From positions 181,153,115-181,217,114 of the forward strand of contig CM060708.1 of NCBI GenBank assembly GCA_030686995.1: DNA of 64,000 bases. The letters are read 5' to 3'. A program made the position numbers and the translations under genes. The notes under the pieces are model-generated. The model ran no database searches, was not told where the DNA came from, and worked only from the letters and a program-made list of their open reading frames with translations. Below are positions 46,941-60,420 of the stretch, one piece after another. Position 1 is the first letter of the stretch; every line of letters starts with the position of its first letter. The stretch comes from Artemisia argyi (Eukaryota > Streptophyta > Magnoliopsida > Asterales > Asteraceae).

Positions 46941-49900
46941 TGTAACAATTCACAATTTCAGGTTAATTACCATTCCCGGAAAATTTCACTATTCACTTTT
47001 ACTATTCATTTTTTTCCCGAAACTTTCCCGAAAGTTGATTTTTATTTGATTTTATCGAGTGATAAATCATTTCCATGGCAAATTAAAAGTTTAACTTTCA
47101 TAAGCTCATTTTCGTGAAAGTTATTAAGGAATTACACGGAATTACACGTTTTAGGGTAAAACGTCAATCAGAAATTCTACGCACAACGAAATTCAACCCC
47201 GTCAGGTGACCCCACATCAGTAAAATATTTTACACACTCATGATTTATTTGAGAATTAATCGTGACTGAGAAAAATATGACCAAAAACTTCCCAGCAGGT
47301 CACCCATGCCTGTACTACTCTCGCATGAGCACGCTTAACCATTTGGGCGATTAACCGTGAGACCACAAAACGCGTTTCTAAGACTTTTTGATTTTTCAAC
47401 TTATTAGAAAAAGTCAACATATTCTTTCCCTCCTCCATTGACCAAAAATGATCCCTTGATGTTATAAGTCATTTCGTGATTTTTAGGCTTACGGTTTGAT
47501 GTCTAAAAGACATTTAATACCAACCGACACTAGACTGAGCCCAGTCTAGACATTATAAGTTATTTTAAATCATTTTTATAACATTAGAAAAGTAACATTT
47601 TACTTTTCTCAATTTTACGCAATATTCAGCGTTTTACGCGAATTACGCGTTTTAGACCCGTGTTTCCAGTTTTTAGCAGGGTTTTAGCACCCGATGGAAC
47701 CTACCACTCATTTTATATTTTATTATGGAACTTATTGACATGTTTATCAATACTTTCAAGTTCCATAATTTTACGACACCCGGTTTTACGTTTTGAGGCT
47801 TAATCATTTACGATTGGCATTTCCCGGAGTCAAAACTAACCAAGTATCTTGGATAAGATCATCACAAGTCTAACCCTTTCTCCCCAAGTTTCCAAACCGC
47901 CACTAGGAGGGGGAGTCACACCCATGTGGCTTCATCTCATGAAACTACCCTTAGATCATTAGTTAATTACAACTTGGTCACCAAGTTTAGGAAACTTCCT
48001 AGTTAACTTCCTAACCTCCTTAAATGGACTATAAATACTCCCTCCTCCCCTTCCTTTGTACGCCACCATCACAACACACCAACACCATCTCCTTTGCTTG
48101 ATCTTCTTCCAATTCTATGCAAGATTCAAGTGCAAGTTCAAGGTTGAAACCCTAGTTTCTTTTAGATAATCAAAACACTTCCAAACTACATAAACTTTGG
48201 TGATTTCTCTTGAGTTTAAATCTACTCAATTCACCTCAACCTTCATCATCCATCTTTCAAGAATACCAAGGGTAGAAAGATTGCATGAAGTGAAAAAGGG
48301 TTGAAGCAAGTCTATCAATGTCCTATCCTTACATGTTAACTTCCTTTCATCTTTGAAAGCCAAAAGTTGTAAGCCAAACCCTAACATGATTCTTGTTAAA
48401 TAATCATATTCATGTTATTTACATGTTATTCTTGCTATATTATGTCTTGTAGTTATGTCCATGATATATAAAAATGACCAAAACAAGTTATTGTTATTGA
48501 TTGTTACAACAAGTTACTAAAACAAGTAAACTAGTGACTTTCTTGGTAAGACCTGATCAAAATGGTAAAAATATGATGTTGGATCATTACATATTACAGT
48601 AGAGGACTTAACAAGGAAACCATAGCAATTTGAACCACCCAAAACAAGTATACGAGTCAAAAGTTATGGCGATTTGAAATTACCAAAGATTTCCGGCAAA
48701 ACTGCCAAATAGCTTCCTGATCAAATTTGGGTTTTGAAAGTCCCACTTCTGGTCCGATTCATCAAAAAGTTAAAACACGAAAGTTGTCCGAAACGACGTT
48801 TTCGTTCAGGAACAAAGAAGCTTGAGCCCTAAAAACGCTTTCCGAGTGATAAAATTCTTCAAATTCTAAACAGCCCATTTTTAGGCGAAAGTCACTAGAT
48901 TATGGTTATACTTTGAAAGGAACAAGAGGTCTTATGACCTATAATCAAGACCACAAACATGACTAGAACCAAGGTTGAGTCTCATGACCTTGGAACAAGG
49001 ACCAAAGGTCATGGCTAGGCCATGACGAAATGACCATAACAACTCACATAGGCGTAAACATGAAACAATGAGTTAGGCGATAACTTGAACAAGCAATTTG
49101 GATCTACTTCACTTAAAAGGAAACCATGAGATTTTACCAAGAGAACATGGTCATTTAAGGCTTATGAAGCTACCCCTAATAACAATCTTCATGTACAAAT
49201 AAACTTTCCTAAGTTTATTCAAATATCGGACATGTAACCTTTCGGATCAAAACTTATATCTATATATTTCATCAACTACTACAATAGTAGGGAGCCTCAT
49301 GTGAGGAGTTCATTATGTAAGCCGTCGAGTTGAGTTGTGGATTTACGAGTTAAAGTGTCCTGGCTCCTCGAACGCTTACTAACATGACTTCTGAATTATG
49401 TCGGCCCGAACGGTAGTGAACGATATACAAAACATACATGTTTCATGAATCATTTCTTTCAAAGACTTACATTATACATCATACCACATCATGGACTAAA
49501 TACAAGATATATATATAGGCACTACTTCATATTCTTTACTCCGATCCTAAGTCGCGACATTCTATTATAGGTTGCTCGTAGAAACCTTCACGATTCGACC
49601 GTTACATTCATTACTTGCTATCTTACTTAAGGTGAGTTCATAGCCCCACTTTCGATTACTTAATTGTTTTACAAACCCTTGGGGGAAATACATGCTATTT
49701 ATAACCGAGCACAATGTTTTTAAATTGTATGCTTACTTGATTGTTTTATTATCACTAAGTACCAACCTTGCTAAACCGAGATCCTTTATTATGAACCATT
49801 TAGTCACTAGCAATAGTGAGCGCGAATATTATTAATAGGCCTATTGGGATTGACGAATCCCATTTGTATTGACTAAGTTCAAACAAATGCATTAATATTT

Positions 49901-50425
49901 GAGATTTAGGTATGTTAGCAAAGTACCTACCGGGATAAATCTGCCGATCGATATTGGTACACGTTAACGTTATGGTGTCATAAGCTTAGTGTATAATACA
50001 TGTTCCGGGCGTATAATAACGTTGCCTACCTGTTTTGTTTTCCAAACATTGGTGTGAGCCTATAACTCACACTACCAACATATTGTGTTCAATCGATTTA
50101 ACAAACTCTATGAATATCACTCAACCTTTGTGTTGACCTCTCAAGCATGTATTTCAGGTTCATGACGATCAAGGATGGCACGGAAGGGCACGGATACTCA
50201 AGAGGGCTATAAATTTTATTATCATTCAAAACTCATTTATTATACATTGTAAACATGGAACCAATTGGGACCTCATTTTATTGTAATCTCTGATATTTAT
50301 ACAATTTGAATGATAAATCTTTTAAAACGACTCAATTGGAGTTCGTTTTCTATTATTGTGACTATTGTGCCGTCGAGTAACACCCAGTTTGAATTCCGCT
50401 GCATCCATGAGTTGGGGGTGTTACA
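46941..50425 (+). repeat. 5' LTR of the LARD-like element
   Basis: 3485 bp. TATA box CTATAAATA at 48029-48037, followed by a CTCC-rich leader. No coding sequence. Confidence 0.95.
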
Positions 50426-50446
50426 GATTGGTATCAGAGCCATGGT
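50426..50446 (+). other. Primer-binding site of the LARD-like element
   Basis: TTGGTATCAGAGCCATGG begins three bases after the LTR end (TGTTACA). This is the initiator methionine tRNA type. Confidence 0.9.
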
Positions 50447-52088
50447 TATAGAGAAACGGGTCTAATTGAGACCTAAACTATAACCACACTACAAGCAAAA
50501 ACATTTTATAGCCTTCCGATCTTCGTGTCTTCCATCCTCCAGACGATTATGGACTTATTAAGCATTTTATGCTACATGAACACATATTAGTATATTGATA
50601 TATAAACTCGGTTTATTTTCAATCATTTATCTAAACAATGGACTAAACATATCTGTGTATGCCTATTCTAAGGCATTTCGGCACAGCCACACTCTCCCAA
50701 TCATGTTCCTACTCCAACATTATATGTCCAAGACATTGTAACGAATTACGATGGTCTTTTCTATTTCCCGAACATTGTATGACACAATGGTCTAATCTAC
50801 TTCCGAGACATTGTGATTTGTGCAATGGTCTCTCGAATTATTCCACCACCTCATCAATATCATTTCATATGATATCAAAAACCCATCACAATCTATCGAT
50901 TTCCAAACAAGAAATATGAGATTTCTAAAGGACAAACTAATCCATCACCTACGAAAGCTGAACTTTCTCTACATTCATCAAAGTTTTCTTCTGAAACCTT
51001 CATTGTTAAAAGTTCGTGATCCTCGCCAAGTATGGACTGTTTTAGAACTACTTAAAACTTCCTTTCCACACATATCTACCCGTACTATCTTCTATGCAAT
51101 GGAATGTGAAAACATAGGTTACAAGTCTCTTATGGTGGGACTTGCAACTGAATGGTTTGACATCGCCTTTGTTTAGTGGACAGTTTCTCGAAAGCAACGG
51201 ACATATCACAAATATACCTAATTTAGGTATTTGGAAATTTTATCGAACCTTGGCTAAATATAGACTAGTCACCTATATTTAACCTAGGGACAGTGGAATA
51301 TAGTCTGACTAACTATATTCGACTTAAAATTTTCAAATACTGAGAGTAGTTATACTAGGGTTATGTTTAGGTTGATTTCCTACTTGAACTCGATAAACCA
51401 CCCGAATTCTTTAAAACGATCTAGAGACACGATAGTGTTTTACCACTCAGCGAAATCTTAACACCTTATTTGTACTACCTAACTTCATTCTTGAAAGTTT
51501 TCATTTATGAGATAATCCGAACTACTATCTTGAGATAGTTATCAATTCTTCTCTTCATCCTGTAGAAGTACCATCCTGTTTAGGATACCATTCCATCATA
51601 AACTTTTAAAATCTCTTAAGACTTTTAAAACAAACTCAACATCGATACCTAAGAGTATTAATGTTAAGCATACACTACACACTTTTGTTCATTAACATAT
51701 CACATCATTATCTTCACAACCGTTACAAACACAAGCTCATTAACAGATCTTGATGCACTTTTAAAGCTCAAATCATCCTTAGCTACACCACAATCACCCT
51801 TACCAGCTTTACAAGATTGAATTTCCATCTTGTACTTTTGGAACACCAGTATCATCTCGTAATACCCTACCTTGTAACTCACCGACTAAGTATGAATGTT
51901 GTGTAGGATGATTTGTAATTATTTGAATGGATTGGGATGCCTTTTCATTTAAATAAAGACATTGTAAATCACCAAACCATAAGTTTATACTTCTCTATTT
52001 ACATTGTTTGGGATGCCTCTCTATGTAAATAAAGAATTATAAACAAGTGGGCTTAATTATATCCGAAATAACATAAGTATGAAGTCAA

Positions 52089-52184
52089 CCTACATTACAT
52101 TGCTCGGGTATGGCTTGATACCTACATTACATTGCTCGGGTATGGCTTGATACCTACATTACATTGCTCGGGTATGGCATGATA
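52089..52184 (+). repeat. 32-bp tandem repeat, three copies
   Basis: CCTACATTACATTGCTCGGG then TATGGCTTGATA, at 52089, 52121 and 52153, nearly perfect. A fourth partial start (CCTACATTTTATTCG) follows. Confidence 0.95.
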
Positions 52185-52362
52185 CCTACATTTTATTCGC
52201 CACAAGAAATCCTATCTTTTCACCGACATCGCTTCAAACCATGACATAAACACTAGGTACAACAACCGATTACCTACAAGGCTATGATTGCAACGACTAT
52301 CCCAATTTCCATAAGTACGAGGTTTACATTTTGGTTTTCATAATGATAGTGCAATAACAAAC

Positions 52363-52500
52363 AAACTCGTTGCGAGGCCATGTAACCATATGCATGTGCA
52401 GTCGTACCAAACTCATTACGGGGCCATGTAACCATATGCATGGGCAGTCATACCAAACTTATAGTGAAGCCATGTAGCCATATGCATGGGCAGCCGTACA
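52363..52500 (+). repeat. 46-bp tandem repeat, three copies
   Basis: Copies start AAACTCGTTGCGAGGCC, AAACTCATTACGGGGCC and AAACTTATAGTGAAGCC at 52363, 52409 and 52455. Each contains ATGTA(A/G)CCATATGCATG(T/G)GCAG. Confidence 0.9.
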
Positions 52501-52544
52501 ATTCAAACAGGACTTGGTCCAACCACATGTTCAACGCTTATTCC

Positions 52545-52765
52545 ATGATTCGATTCTTATATCAATTTCCATTTATTGGATTCCTATGTAAATTGCTATT
52601 GTTGTTCAACTGTTATATCAATTGCTATTGATACTTGACAACTATATCAATTTCCATTTTGATATTTAACTATATCAAGTTCTATTTGATATTCAACTAC
52701 TATATCGATTCCTATTAATATTCGACTGCTATATCAATTTCCTTTGATATTCGACTATTACCATA
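52545..52765 (+). repeat. About 30-bp degenerate tandem repeat
   Basis: Six or so units of TATATCAATTTCCATTTGAT then ATTCAACTAC with substitutions and small indels. Confidence 0.8.
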
Positions 52766-52929
52766 CCTTTCCTATATAAAAGGAAGCCTCATCCTACACC
52801 ATACACTGAAATGACAAATCAAATTACATTACCGGAAATCCCAGACTTTGGTCCTCATAAGTAACCACACCTTTTCATCGATACCACTCCAACATATGAC
52901 ACACAAAGAACTTCGGGACGAAGTTCCCC

Positions 52930-52944
52930 GTAAGGGGTAGAGAC
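52930..52944 (+). other. Polypurine tract of the LARD-like element
   Basis: GTAAGGGGTAGAGAC precedes the 3' LTR start TGTAACA. It follows the phrase GGGACGAAGTTCCCC, common just before plant Gypsy 3' LTRs. Confidence 0.75.
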
Positions 52945-55900
52945 TGTAACAATTCACAATTTCAGGTTAATTACCATTCCCGGAAAATTTCACTATTCAC
53001 TTTTACTATTCATTTTTTTCCCGAAACTTTCCCGAAAGTTGATTTTTATTTGATTTTATCGAGTGATAAATCATTTCCATGGCAAATTAAAAGTTTAACT
53101 TTCATAAGCTCATTTTCGTGAAAGTTATTAAGGAATTACACGGAATTACACGTTTTAGGGTAAAACGTCAATCAGAAATTCTACGCACAACGAAATTCAA
53201 CCCCGTCAGGTGACCCCACATCAGTAAAATATTTTACACACTCATGATTTATTTGAGAATTAATCGTGACTGAGAAAAATATGACCAAAAACTTCCCAGC
53301 AGGTCACCCATGCCTGTACTACTCTCGCATGAGCACGCTTAACCATTTGGGCGATTAACCGTGAGACCACAAAACGCGTTTCTAAGACTTTTTGAGTTTT
53401 CAACTTATTAGAAAAAGTCAACATATTCTTTCCCTCCTCCATTGACCAAAAATGATCCCTTGATGTTATAAGTCATTTCGTGATTTTTAGGCTTACGGTT
53501 TGATGTCTAAAAGACATTTAATACCAACCGACACTAGACTGAGCCCAGTCTAGACATTATAAGTTATTTTAAATCATTTTTATAACATTAGAAAAGTAAC
53601 ATTTTACTTTTCTCAATTTTACGCAATATTCAGCGTTTTACGCGAATTACGCGTTTTAGACCCGTGTTTCCAGTTTTTAGCAGGGTTTTAGCACCCGATG
53701 GAACCTACCACTCATTTTATATTTTATTATGGAACTTATTGACATGTTTATCAATACTTTCAAGTTCCATAATTTTACGACACCCGGTTTTACGTTTTGA
53801 GGCTTAATCATTTACGATTGGCATTTCCCGGAGTCAAAACTAACCAAGTATCTTGGATAAGATCATCACAAGTCTAACCCTTTCTCCCCAAGTTTCCAAA
53901 CCGCCACTAGGAAGGGGAGTCACACCCATGTGGCTTCATCTCATGAAACTACCCTTAGATCATTAGTTAATTACAACTTGGTCACCAAGTTTAGGAAACT
54001 TCCTAGTTAACTTCCTAACCTCCTTAAATGGACTATAAATACTCCCTCCTCCCCTTCCTTTGTACGCCACCATCACAACACACCAACACCATCTCCTTTG
54101 CTTGATCTTCTTCCAATTCTATGCAAGATTCAAGTGCAAGTTCAAGGTTGAAACCCTAGTTTCTTTTAGATAATCAAAACACTTCCAAACTACATAAACT
54201 TTGGTGATTTCTCTTGAGTTTAAATCTACTCAATTCACCTCAACCTTCATCATCCATCTTTCAAGAATACCAAGGGTAGAAAGATTGCATGAAGTGAAAA
54301 AGGGTTGAAGCAAGTCTATCAATGTCCTATCCTTACATGTTAACTTCCTTTCATCTTTGAAAGCCAAAAGTTGTAAGCCAAACCCTAACATGATTCTTGT
54401 TAAATAATCATATTCATGTTATTTACATGTTATTCTTGCTATATTATGTCTTGTAGTTATGTCCATGATATATAAAAATGACCAAAACAAGTTATTGTTA
54501 TTGATTGTTACAACAAGTTACTAAAACAAGTAAACTAGTGACTTTCTTGGTAAGACCTGATCAAAATGGTAAAAATATGATGTTGGATCATTACATATTA
54601 CAGTAGAGGACTTAACAAGGAAACCATAGCAATTTGAACCACCCAAAACGAGTATACGAGTCAAAAGTTATGGCGATTTGAAATTACCAAAGATTTCCGG
54701 CAAAACTGCCAAATAGCTTCCTGATCAAATTTGGGTTTTGAAAGTCCCACTTCTGGTCCGATTCATCAAAAAGTTAAAACACGAAAGTTGTCCGAAACGA
54801 CGTTTTCGTTCAGGAGTAAAGAAGCTCGAGCCCTAAAAACGCTTTCCGAGTGATAAAATTCTTCAAATTCTAAACAGCCCATTTTTAGGCGAAAGTCACT
54901 AGATTATGGTTATACTTTGAAAGGAACAAGAGGTCTTATGACCTATAATCAAGACCACAAACATGACTAGAACCAAGGTTGAGTCTCATGACCTTGGAAC
55001 AAGGACCAAAGGTCATGGCTAGGCCATGACGAAATGACCATAACAACTCACATAGGCGTAAACATGAAACAATGAGTTAGGCGATAACTTGAACAAGCAA
55101 TTTGGATCTACTTCACTTAAAAGGAAACCATGAGATTTTACCAAGAGAACATGGTCATTTAAGGCTTATGAAGCTACCCCTAATAACAATCTTCATGTAC
55201 AAATAAACTTTCCTAAGTTTATTCAAATATCGGACATGTAACCTTTCGGATCAAAACTTATATCTATATATTTCATCAACTACTACAATAGTAGGGAGCC
55301 TCATGTGAGGAGTTCATTATGTAAGCCGTCGAGTTGAGTTGTGGATTTACGAGTTAAAGTGTCCTGGCTCCTCGAACGCTTACTAACATGACTTCTGAAT
55401 TATGTCGACCCGAACGGTAGTGAACGATATACAAAACATACATGTTTCATGAATCATTTCTTTCAAAGACTTACATTATACATCATACCACATCATGGAC
55501 TAAATACAAGATATATATATAGGCACTACTTCATATTCTTTACTCCGATCCTAAGTCGCGACATTCTATTATAGGTTGCTCGTAGAAACCTTCACGATTC
55601 GACCGTTACATTCATTACTTGCTATCTTACTTAAGGTGAGTTCATAGCCCCACTTTCGATTACTTAATTGTTTTACAAACCCTTGGGGGAAATACATGCT
55701 ATTTATAACCGAGCACAATGTTTTTAAATTGTATGCTTACTTGATTGTTTTATTATCACTAAGTACCAACCTTGCTAAACCGAGATCCTTTATTATGAAC
55801 CATTTAGTCACTAGCAATAGTGAGCGCGAATATTATTAATAGGCCTATTGGGATTGACGAATCCCATTTGTATTGACTAAGTTCAAACAAATGCATTAAT

Positions 55901-56429
55901 ATTTGAGATTTAGGTATGTTAGCAAAGTACCTACCGGGATAAATCTGCCGATCGATATTGGTACACGTTAACGTTATGGTGTCATAAGCTTAGTGTATAA
56001 TACATGTTCCGGGCGTATAATAACGTTGCCTACCTGTTTTGTTTTCCAAACATTGGTGTGAGCCTATAACTCACACTACCAACATATTGTGTTCAATCGA
56101 TTTAACAAACTCTATGAATATCACTCAACCTTTGTGTTGACCTCTCAAGCATGTATTTCAGGTTCATGACGATCAAGGATGGCACGGAAGGGCACGGATA
56201 CTCAAGAGGGCTATAAATTTTATTATCATTCAAAACTCATTTATTATACATTGTAAACATGGAACCAATTGGGACCTCATTTTATTGTAATCTCTGATAT
56301 TTATACAATTTGAATGATAAATCTTTTAAAACGACTCAATTGGAGTTCGTTTTCTATTATTGTGACTATTGTGCCGTCGAGTAACACCCAGTTTGAATTC
56401 CGCTGCATCCATGAGTTGGGGGTGTTACA
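52945..56429 (+). repeat. 3' LTR of the LARD-like element
   Basis: 3485 bp, same length as the 5' LTR. TATA box at 54033-54041. Confidence 0.95.
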
Positions 56430-57361
56430 TAAATGACTACGTAACTTGGGATCAATAACGGGCCATTCACAACTATCTACTTCACAACAATCTTCTTCAC
56501 AACTATCTACTTCCCAACTTCTCTACTTCACAACTATCTACTACACACTCACTCTATCTACACACCTTGCTAATCTATCTTCTATCAAATATTCACAACT
56601 AGTTACACAAAGAAATAGATATAATGGATGATGCTCTAACAACTTGGATGTGGAGGTCACAACAAGTTGTAATACTTCTTCTCTTGAAGGATTGAAGTAT
56701 TCTTCTCTTGCACTTGAAAGGTAGAGGTTTGGATCACTTTGAAACAAAGATTTATGTATGTATGATCAAAGGATTTTAGAGAATAGAAATGAGATCTAAA
56801 ACAGAAAGTTTTGGGGTGCAAAAGGTGAGAAAATTATGTGGGATGAACCAGTATTTATAGGGAGAAAAATACTGTTTGGGAGCGTGGCCGGTCCCCTTAA
56901 TTGGGTGTCGGTCCCCTTAATAATTAAGGGGACCGCCTAGTACAATTAAGGGGGCCGCCTAATAAAAAAATATTTTTTCTTCAGATTTTTTGTCTTTTTG
57001 CGGGGGAGGTTTTTCCTGAACAATGTAGCCGTTTTTTTTTGTTGAAATTTGAATTCAAACTATTTATTTTGAATAAAACATTTCTTATAAATAAAAAATT
57101 GTTTTGTATAAGTTTAAAAATGTTTGTCCCACTTTAATAAAATGTAAGGTTTGTAAAAATAAAAATTCCTTTGATCATAAAATGCATTAGACACTTTGTT
57201 GATTCATACCTTAAGTGATATGAATGCTAAAGCAAATATTTACGACTAAATACTTGTTTACGTCATAATTTGTAGTTCAATGAGTTTACATTTTATGATT
57301 ATCAAAACATAGAGATATCGATATATGTTAATAATGTTTTTAGGCATTATTTATATCAACA

Positions 57362-60300
57362 ATCTCCCTCTTTTTGATGATTACAAAACCTAAACTCATT
57401 AAGTCTATTTTTTTTTTTTTTTTTTTTTAGACAAGTACTTAGTGAGTTTATATTCACTTCTCCCCCTTTTTGTAGAATCAAAAAGGTTATGCCGGCTAGC
57501 TTCATAAATGAAGTTAGACGGGATGAAAGCTCCCCCTTGATGTGTGCTCCCCCTCGTTCGATGGCACCAAGAGATCGAGATATGAAATGCTCGCAAGGAA
57601 AATATTAGAAGCACAAGCATATATAGAAGAATATGCAATATACAAATAACAAGCATAGCAAATAAATATTAAGGATACATAACAATTAATTCAAAGAGAT
57701 TATGTTAAAGATCCTAATTTGCCAAAGAGAGCCATCGGACTTGCTTGTAACAAAAGGTTGGTTGATTCATATTTGAAAGTGAAAATCATAAGCATATAGT
57801 ATGCTTAGATGGTTGATGATGGAGTGTTTGGAATGAAGATGGTTGAGTTAGGGTAAGGTTGTTGGATTAATGGAGGTATAGGTTTGGGTCATGAATGTTA
57901 GAGAGTTTGGTTGTGGAGAGTTTGTAGCGGAAGAGGTTGATTAAGGTTTTGGATGTTGTTCAAGTGAGGGTATTGGATGTGATCTAGTGAGAAGATATTC
58001 AATCCAAGTGAAGTGTTCATTGAATGCAATGGTTTTTAGGAGATAGATGCAACAAGGTCAATTGTTGACATGCTTCTCAAGTTGATTTATGTTGTGTGGT
58101 GATGAGGGTGATCTAGATGAAGGTGAATCCAAATTGCGTTGAGCAAGATGTAAGGCTAAAAGAGCACTAAGCTCATGGGATTCTTTTAGCGCCTCAATGA
58201 ACATTAAGTGTTCGGAGGAAGGTGATGGTGGTGGAGCATGATAGTTGTCTTGGGTTAGGGTTTGAACATGCAACATAAAATGGCATGTGAAGTTGTAGGA
58301 TGTGGTGGTGATACTCTTGGTGGTGGAGACATGTTTGAGCTTGGGTAATCATGAAAACATGATATGGGTGGAAGAGATGCTTCATGAGTGGATGGTGTTT
58401 TTGTTGAATGAGCAACATGTAAAGTGTTGGTAATGAGGTTGGGATTATTGTTTTGGGATTGTGCATGCTCATCATAAGAAGGAGGTTTAGTGGAAGTACG
58501 AATGGATGATTTGTTGTTAAATGGATCATTTGTGTGAGAGTGAGGTTTAGGTGTTGGTTGATTATGAACAACATCGCTTGAGCTGTGAAAAGATTATGAG
58601 GTTTAAGTGTAATGTAGAAGGATATGGGTAAGTAAAGGTTTTTGATATGTAATGTTGGTGAGAAAGAGAGTGAGGTGTTAGGTATGTAATGTTGAATACA
58701 TAGGAGGAATTTGGTGTTGGATGTTTGACAACATCATTTGGTTTGATGGGCTTTTAATGGAAGTTAGGCTTTCTTCTCCAAACGGGTTATTTGGTGGTTT
58801 TGGTTTAATGGGAGAGGTCATGAAGAGATGAGTATAGATTGAGAGGAATGAGAGTGTTTATAAAGTAGGATTGGTGGGATTAAGGATGTATAAATTTTGA
58901 TAGAAGGTTTAGGATAAAATAGGTTTATGAATTTTGGGAAGTGTAGGATGAAATGGGCTAAAAAGTAGAAAAAGAAAACAACACCTTCGACCATCAGATG
59001 GCCGGTCCCCTTAATTGGAGGCCGGTCCCCTTAATAATTAAGGGGGTCGCCCATCTGGTGATTCCCAAATTGCTAGAAAAGGGTTTTTGGTAGTGAATGG
59101 CAGAAAGGTTGTGTTTTTGGTTTCAAACAAGTCCAACTCTTTGAGGCAATTAAGCATATACTAATTATGTAGGCAATTATGTAGCCAAAGCATGTTAATC
59201 AAAGAGATTAAGTAAACAAGCAATTTCATCTAGCATGCAAACATACTCATCAAGCAAGTAAAATATAAGTGCTAGGAAACAATAAGCAACACCAAATATT
59301 TCATAACTACATAACTAGGAGGATTAATCCTAATGTGTATCAATGTGCAATAAGTGGGTAGTTATGATAGCATGGATTTCTAGACTTGTTACAAACAAAG
59401 TCTTAATGAACAAACCATGGTCCTCTTGATTTGATTTAGTTCACTTATAAGTGTCATTTATATAAATATAGATGAAAAATATGAGATCACCATGCATGAT
59501 TTTAAAAGATACATTTTTAGCATTATTCAACAATGTTTGAAAGTAAGTTTTTACTTAGATGTGAGAGTTATTTGAATAAAATAGATTGGGTTTTTACTTC
59601 AAAATGTGTGAATGAACGGTAAAGAATATTTTCCCAATCTTTAGTTTTGATCAAAACAAAATTGTGGATATTGATAGTGAAAACATGTTATTTAAAAGTG
59701 GGATAGTTATTTGAAAAACTATTTTCCAAAATGTGAGGTTTTTGCATATTTTTAGAGATATTAGATTTTTGACAACAAATATCATAAATCAAATATTTTA
59801 AAAAATGTTTATTAAAGATCTCATGCTCAAGAGGATTGGTTAAGCCTATTATTATCTCATGCTATCGTTTCTACATATCTTATGATCCTAAAGGAAATGA
59901 AGACGATAATTTATATGTTAGATGCGAGAGTGTTGAATGGGGTATAACCTAACATCTATAGTTCCTTTGTTTTCGCACGCTTATCTAACTTAATGCCATA
60001 GTCTACAAGAGCTTGTTTCATCCATAGTTTTCTTACGCGAGGGATCTAATCGTACTTATATATTAACGATCGATCCACTTAACTCATTTCACTTCATCAC
60101 CATGAGTTTGCTAATAGTGGATATAGAAGATTTCCATTTTCTATTTCATTCGGCAATGGACAATTTTATCTTATTCCTAGGAGAGTCAACCAATGATGTT
60201 TCTAGGTTATAAGAATATAAGCTATTATGTACACATATATGTATAACTAAGCATTAATCTAACTAATCATATATCTAAGCATGCAAATTATAGCGATGAA

Positions 60301-60420
60301 CTTAAAAGAAACGCGTACCTTTTAGTCTTCAATGGAATATCTTCAAGCACTTCAAGTGATCAAGTTGACTCATAGAAGTCATTTGTAGATGATATTCCAA
60401 CTTCTTCCAAGATTGACAGC
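57362..60420 (-). other. copia B internal 3' region, non-coding
   Basis: About 3 kb where pol would be expected contains none. Short minus-strand frames (58058-58574) are proline-, histidine- and serine-rich and overlap in different phases, so they look like a decayed low-complexity linker. Minus-strand GGGGGAG motifs occur at 57461-57467, 57530-57537 and 57547-57554, in addition to the terminal tract. A 60-70 bp hairpin with GGTCCCCTTAA motifs lies at 58990-59061. A 20-base T run is at 57410-57429. Confidence 0.65.

Larger units (their letters stand above)
50447..52929 (+). other. Non-coding interior of the LARD-like element
   Basis: No supported gene. The longest open frames (86 and 118 codons at 50659-51176) show no domain. 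The first contains repeated CCGA(G)ACATTGT phrases that are DNA-level repeats. The 3' half is made of three separate minisatellites, listed on their own. Confidence 0.75.
46941..56429 (+). mobile_element. Young non-coding large LTR element (LARD-like), complete
   Basis: Two LTRs of identical length (3485 bp; 46941-50425 and 52945-56429) flank 2519 bp. Ends are TGTAACA...TGTTACA, and the target duplication is a perfect TAAAT (46936-46940, 56430-56434). I noticed only about seven mismatches between the LTRs. A primer-binding site and a polypurine tract are present. The internal DNA has no gag or pol frame, only short chance ORFs and minisatellites. Large LTRs with a non-coding interior define LARDs. 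The orientation and ends suggest a Gypsy partner supplies the enzymes. Confidence 0.93.
46394..57361 (-). repeat. 3' LTR of copia B, split by the LARD-like insertion
   Basis: On the minus strand it starts TGTTGATATAAATAATGCC after the polypurine tract AGAGGGAGAT (57362-57371) and ends CTAGTTTTCCACA at 46394. Without the 9489-bp insertion and the extra TAAAT it is about 1.47 kb. A TATA box CTATAAATA is at 56852-56860. It also holds a cluster of GGTCCCCTTAA motifs (56889-56960) and a short CTACTTCACAACTAT tandem repeat (56465-56545). Confidence 0.75.

Noticed and set aside
47256..47438. 60-codon ORF found identically at 53260-53442, as a conserved small protein
   Set aside because: The two copies are the same position in two LTRs of one young element, so identity reflects recent copying, not selection.
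50659..51176. Two ORFs (86 and 118 codons) as genes of the LARD-like element
   Set aside because: Overlapping different frames, no recognisable domain, and the sequence contains DNA-level repeats. They are more likely chance frames.
58058..58574. Proline- and histidine-rich genes in copia B
   Set aside because: Overlapping frames in low-complexity DNA inside the element, with no homology recognised.
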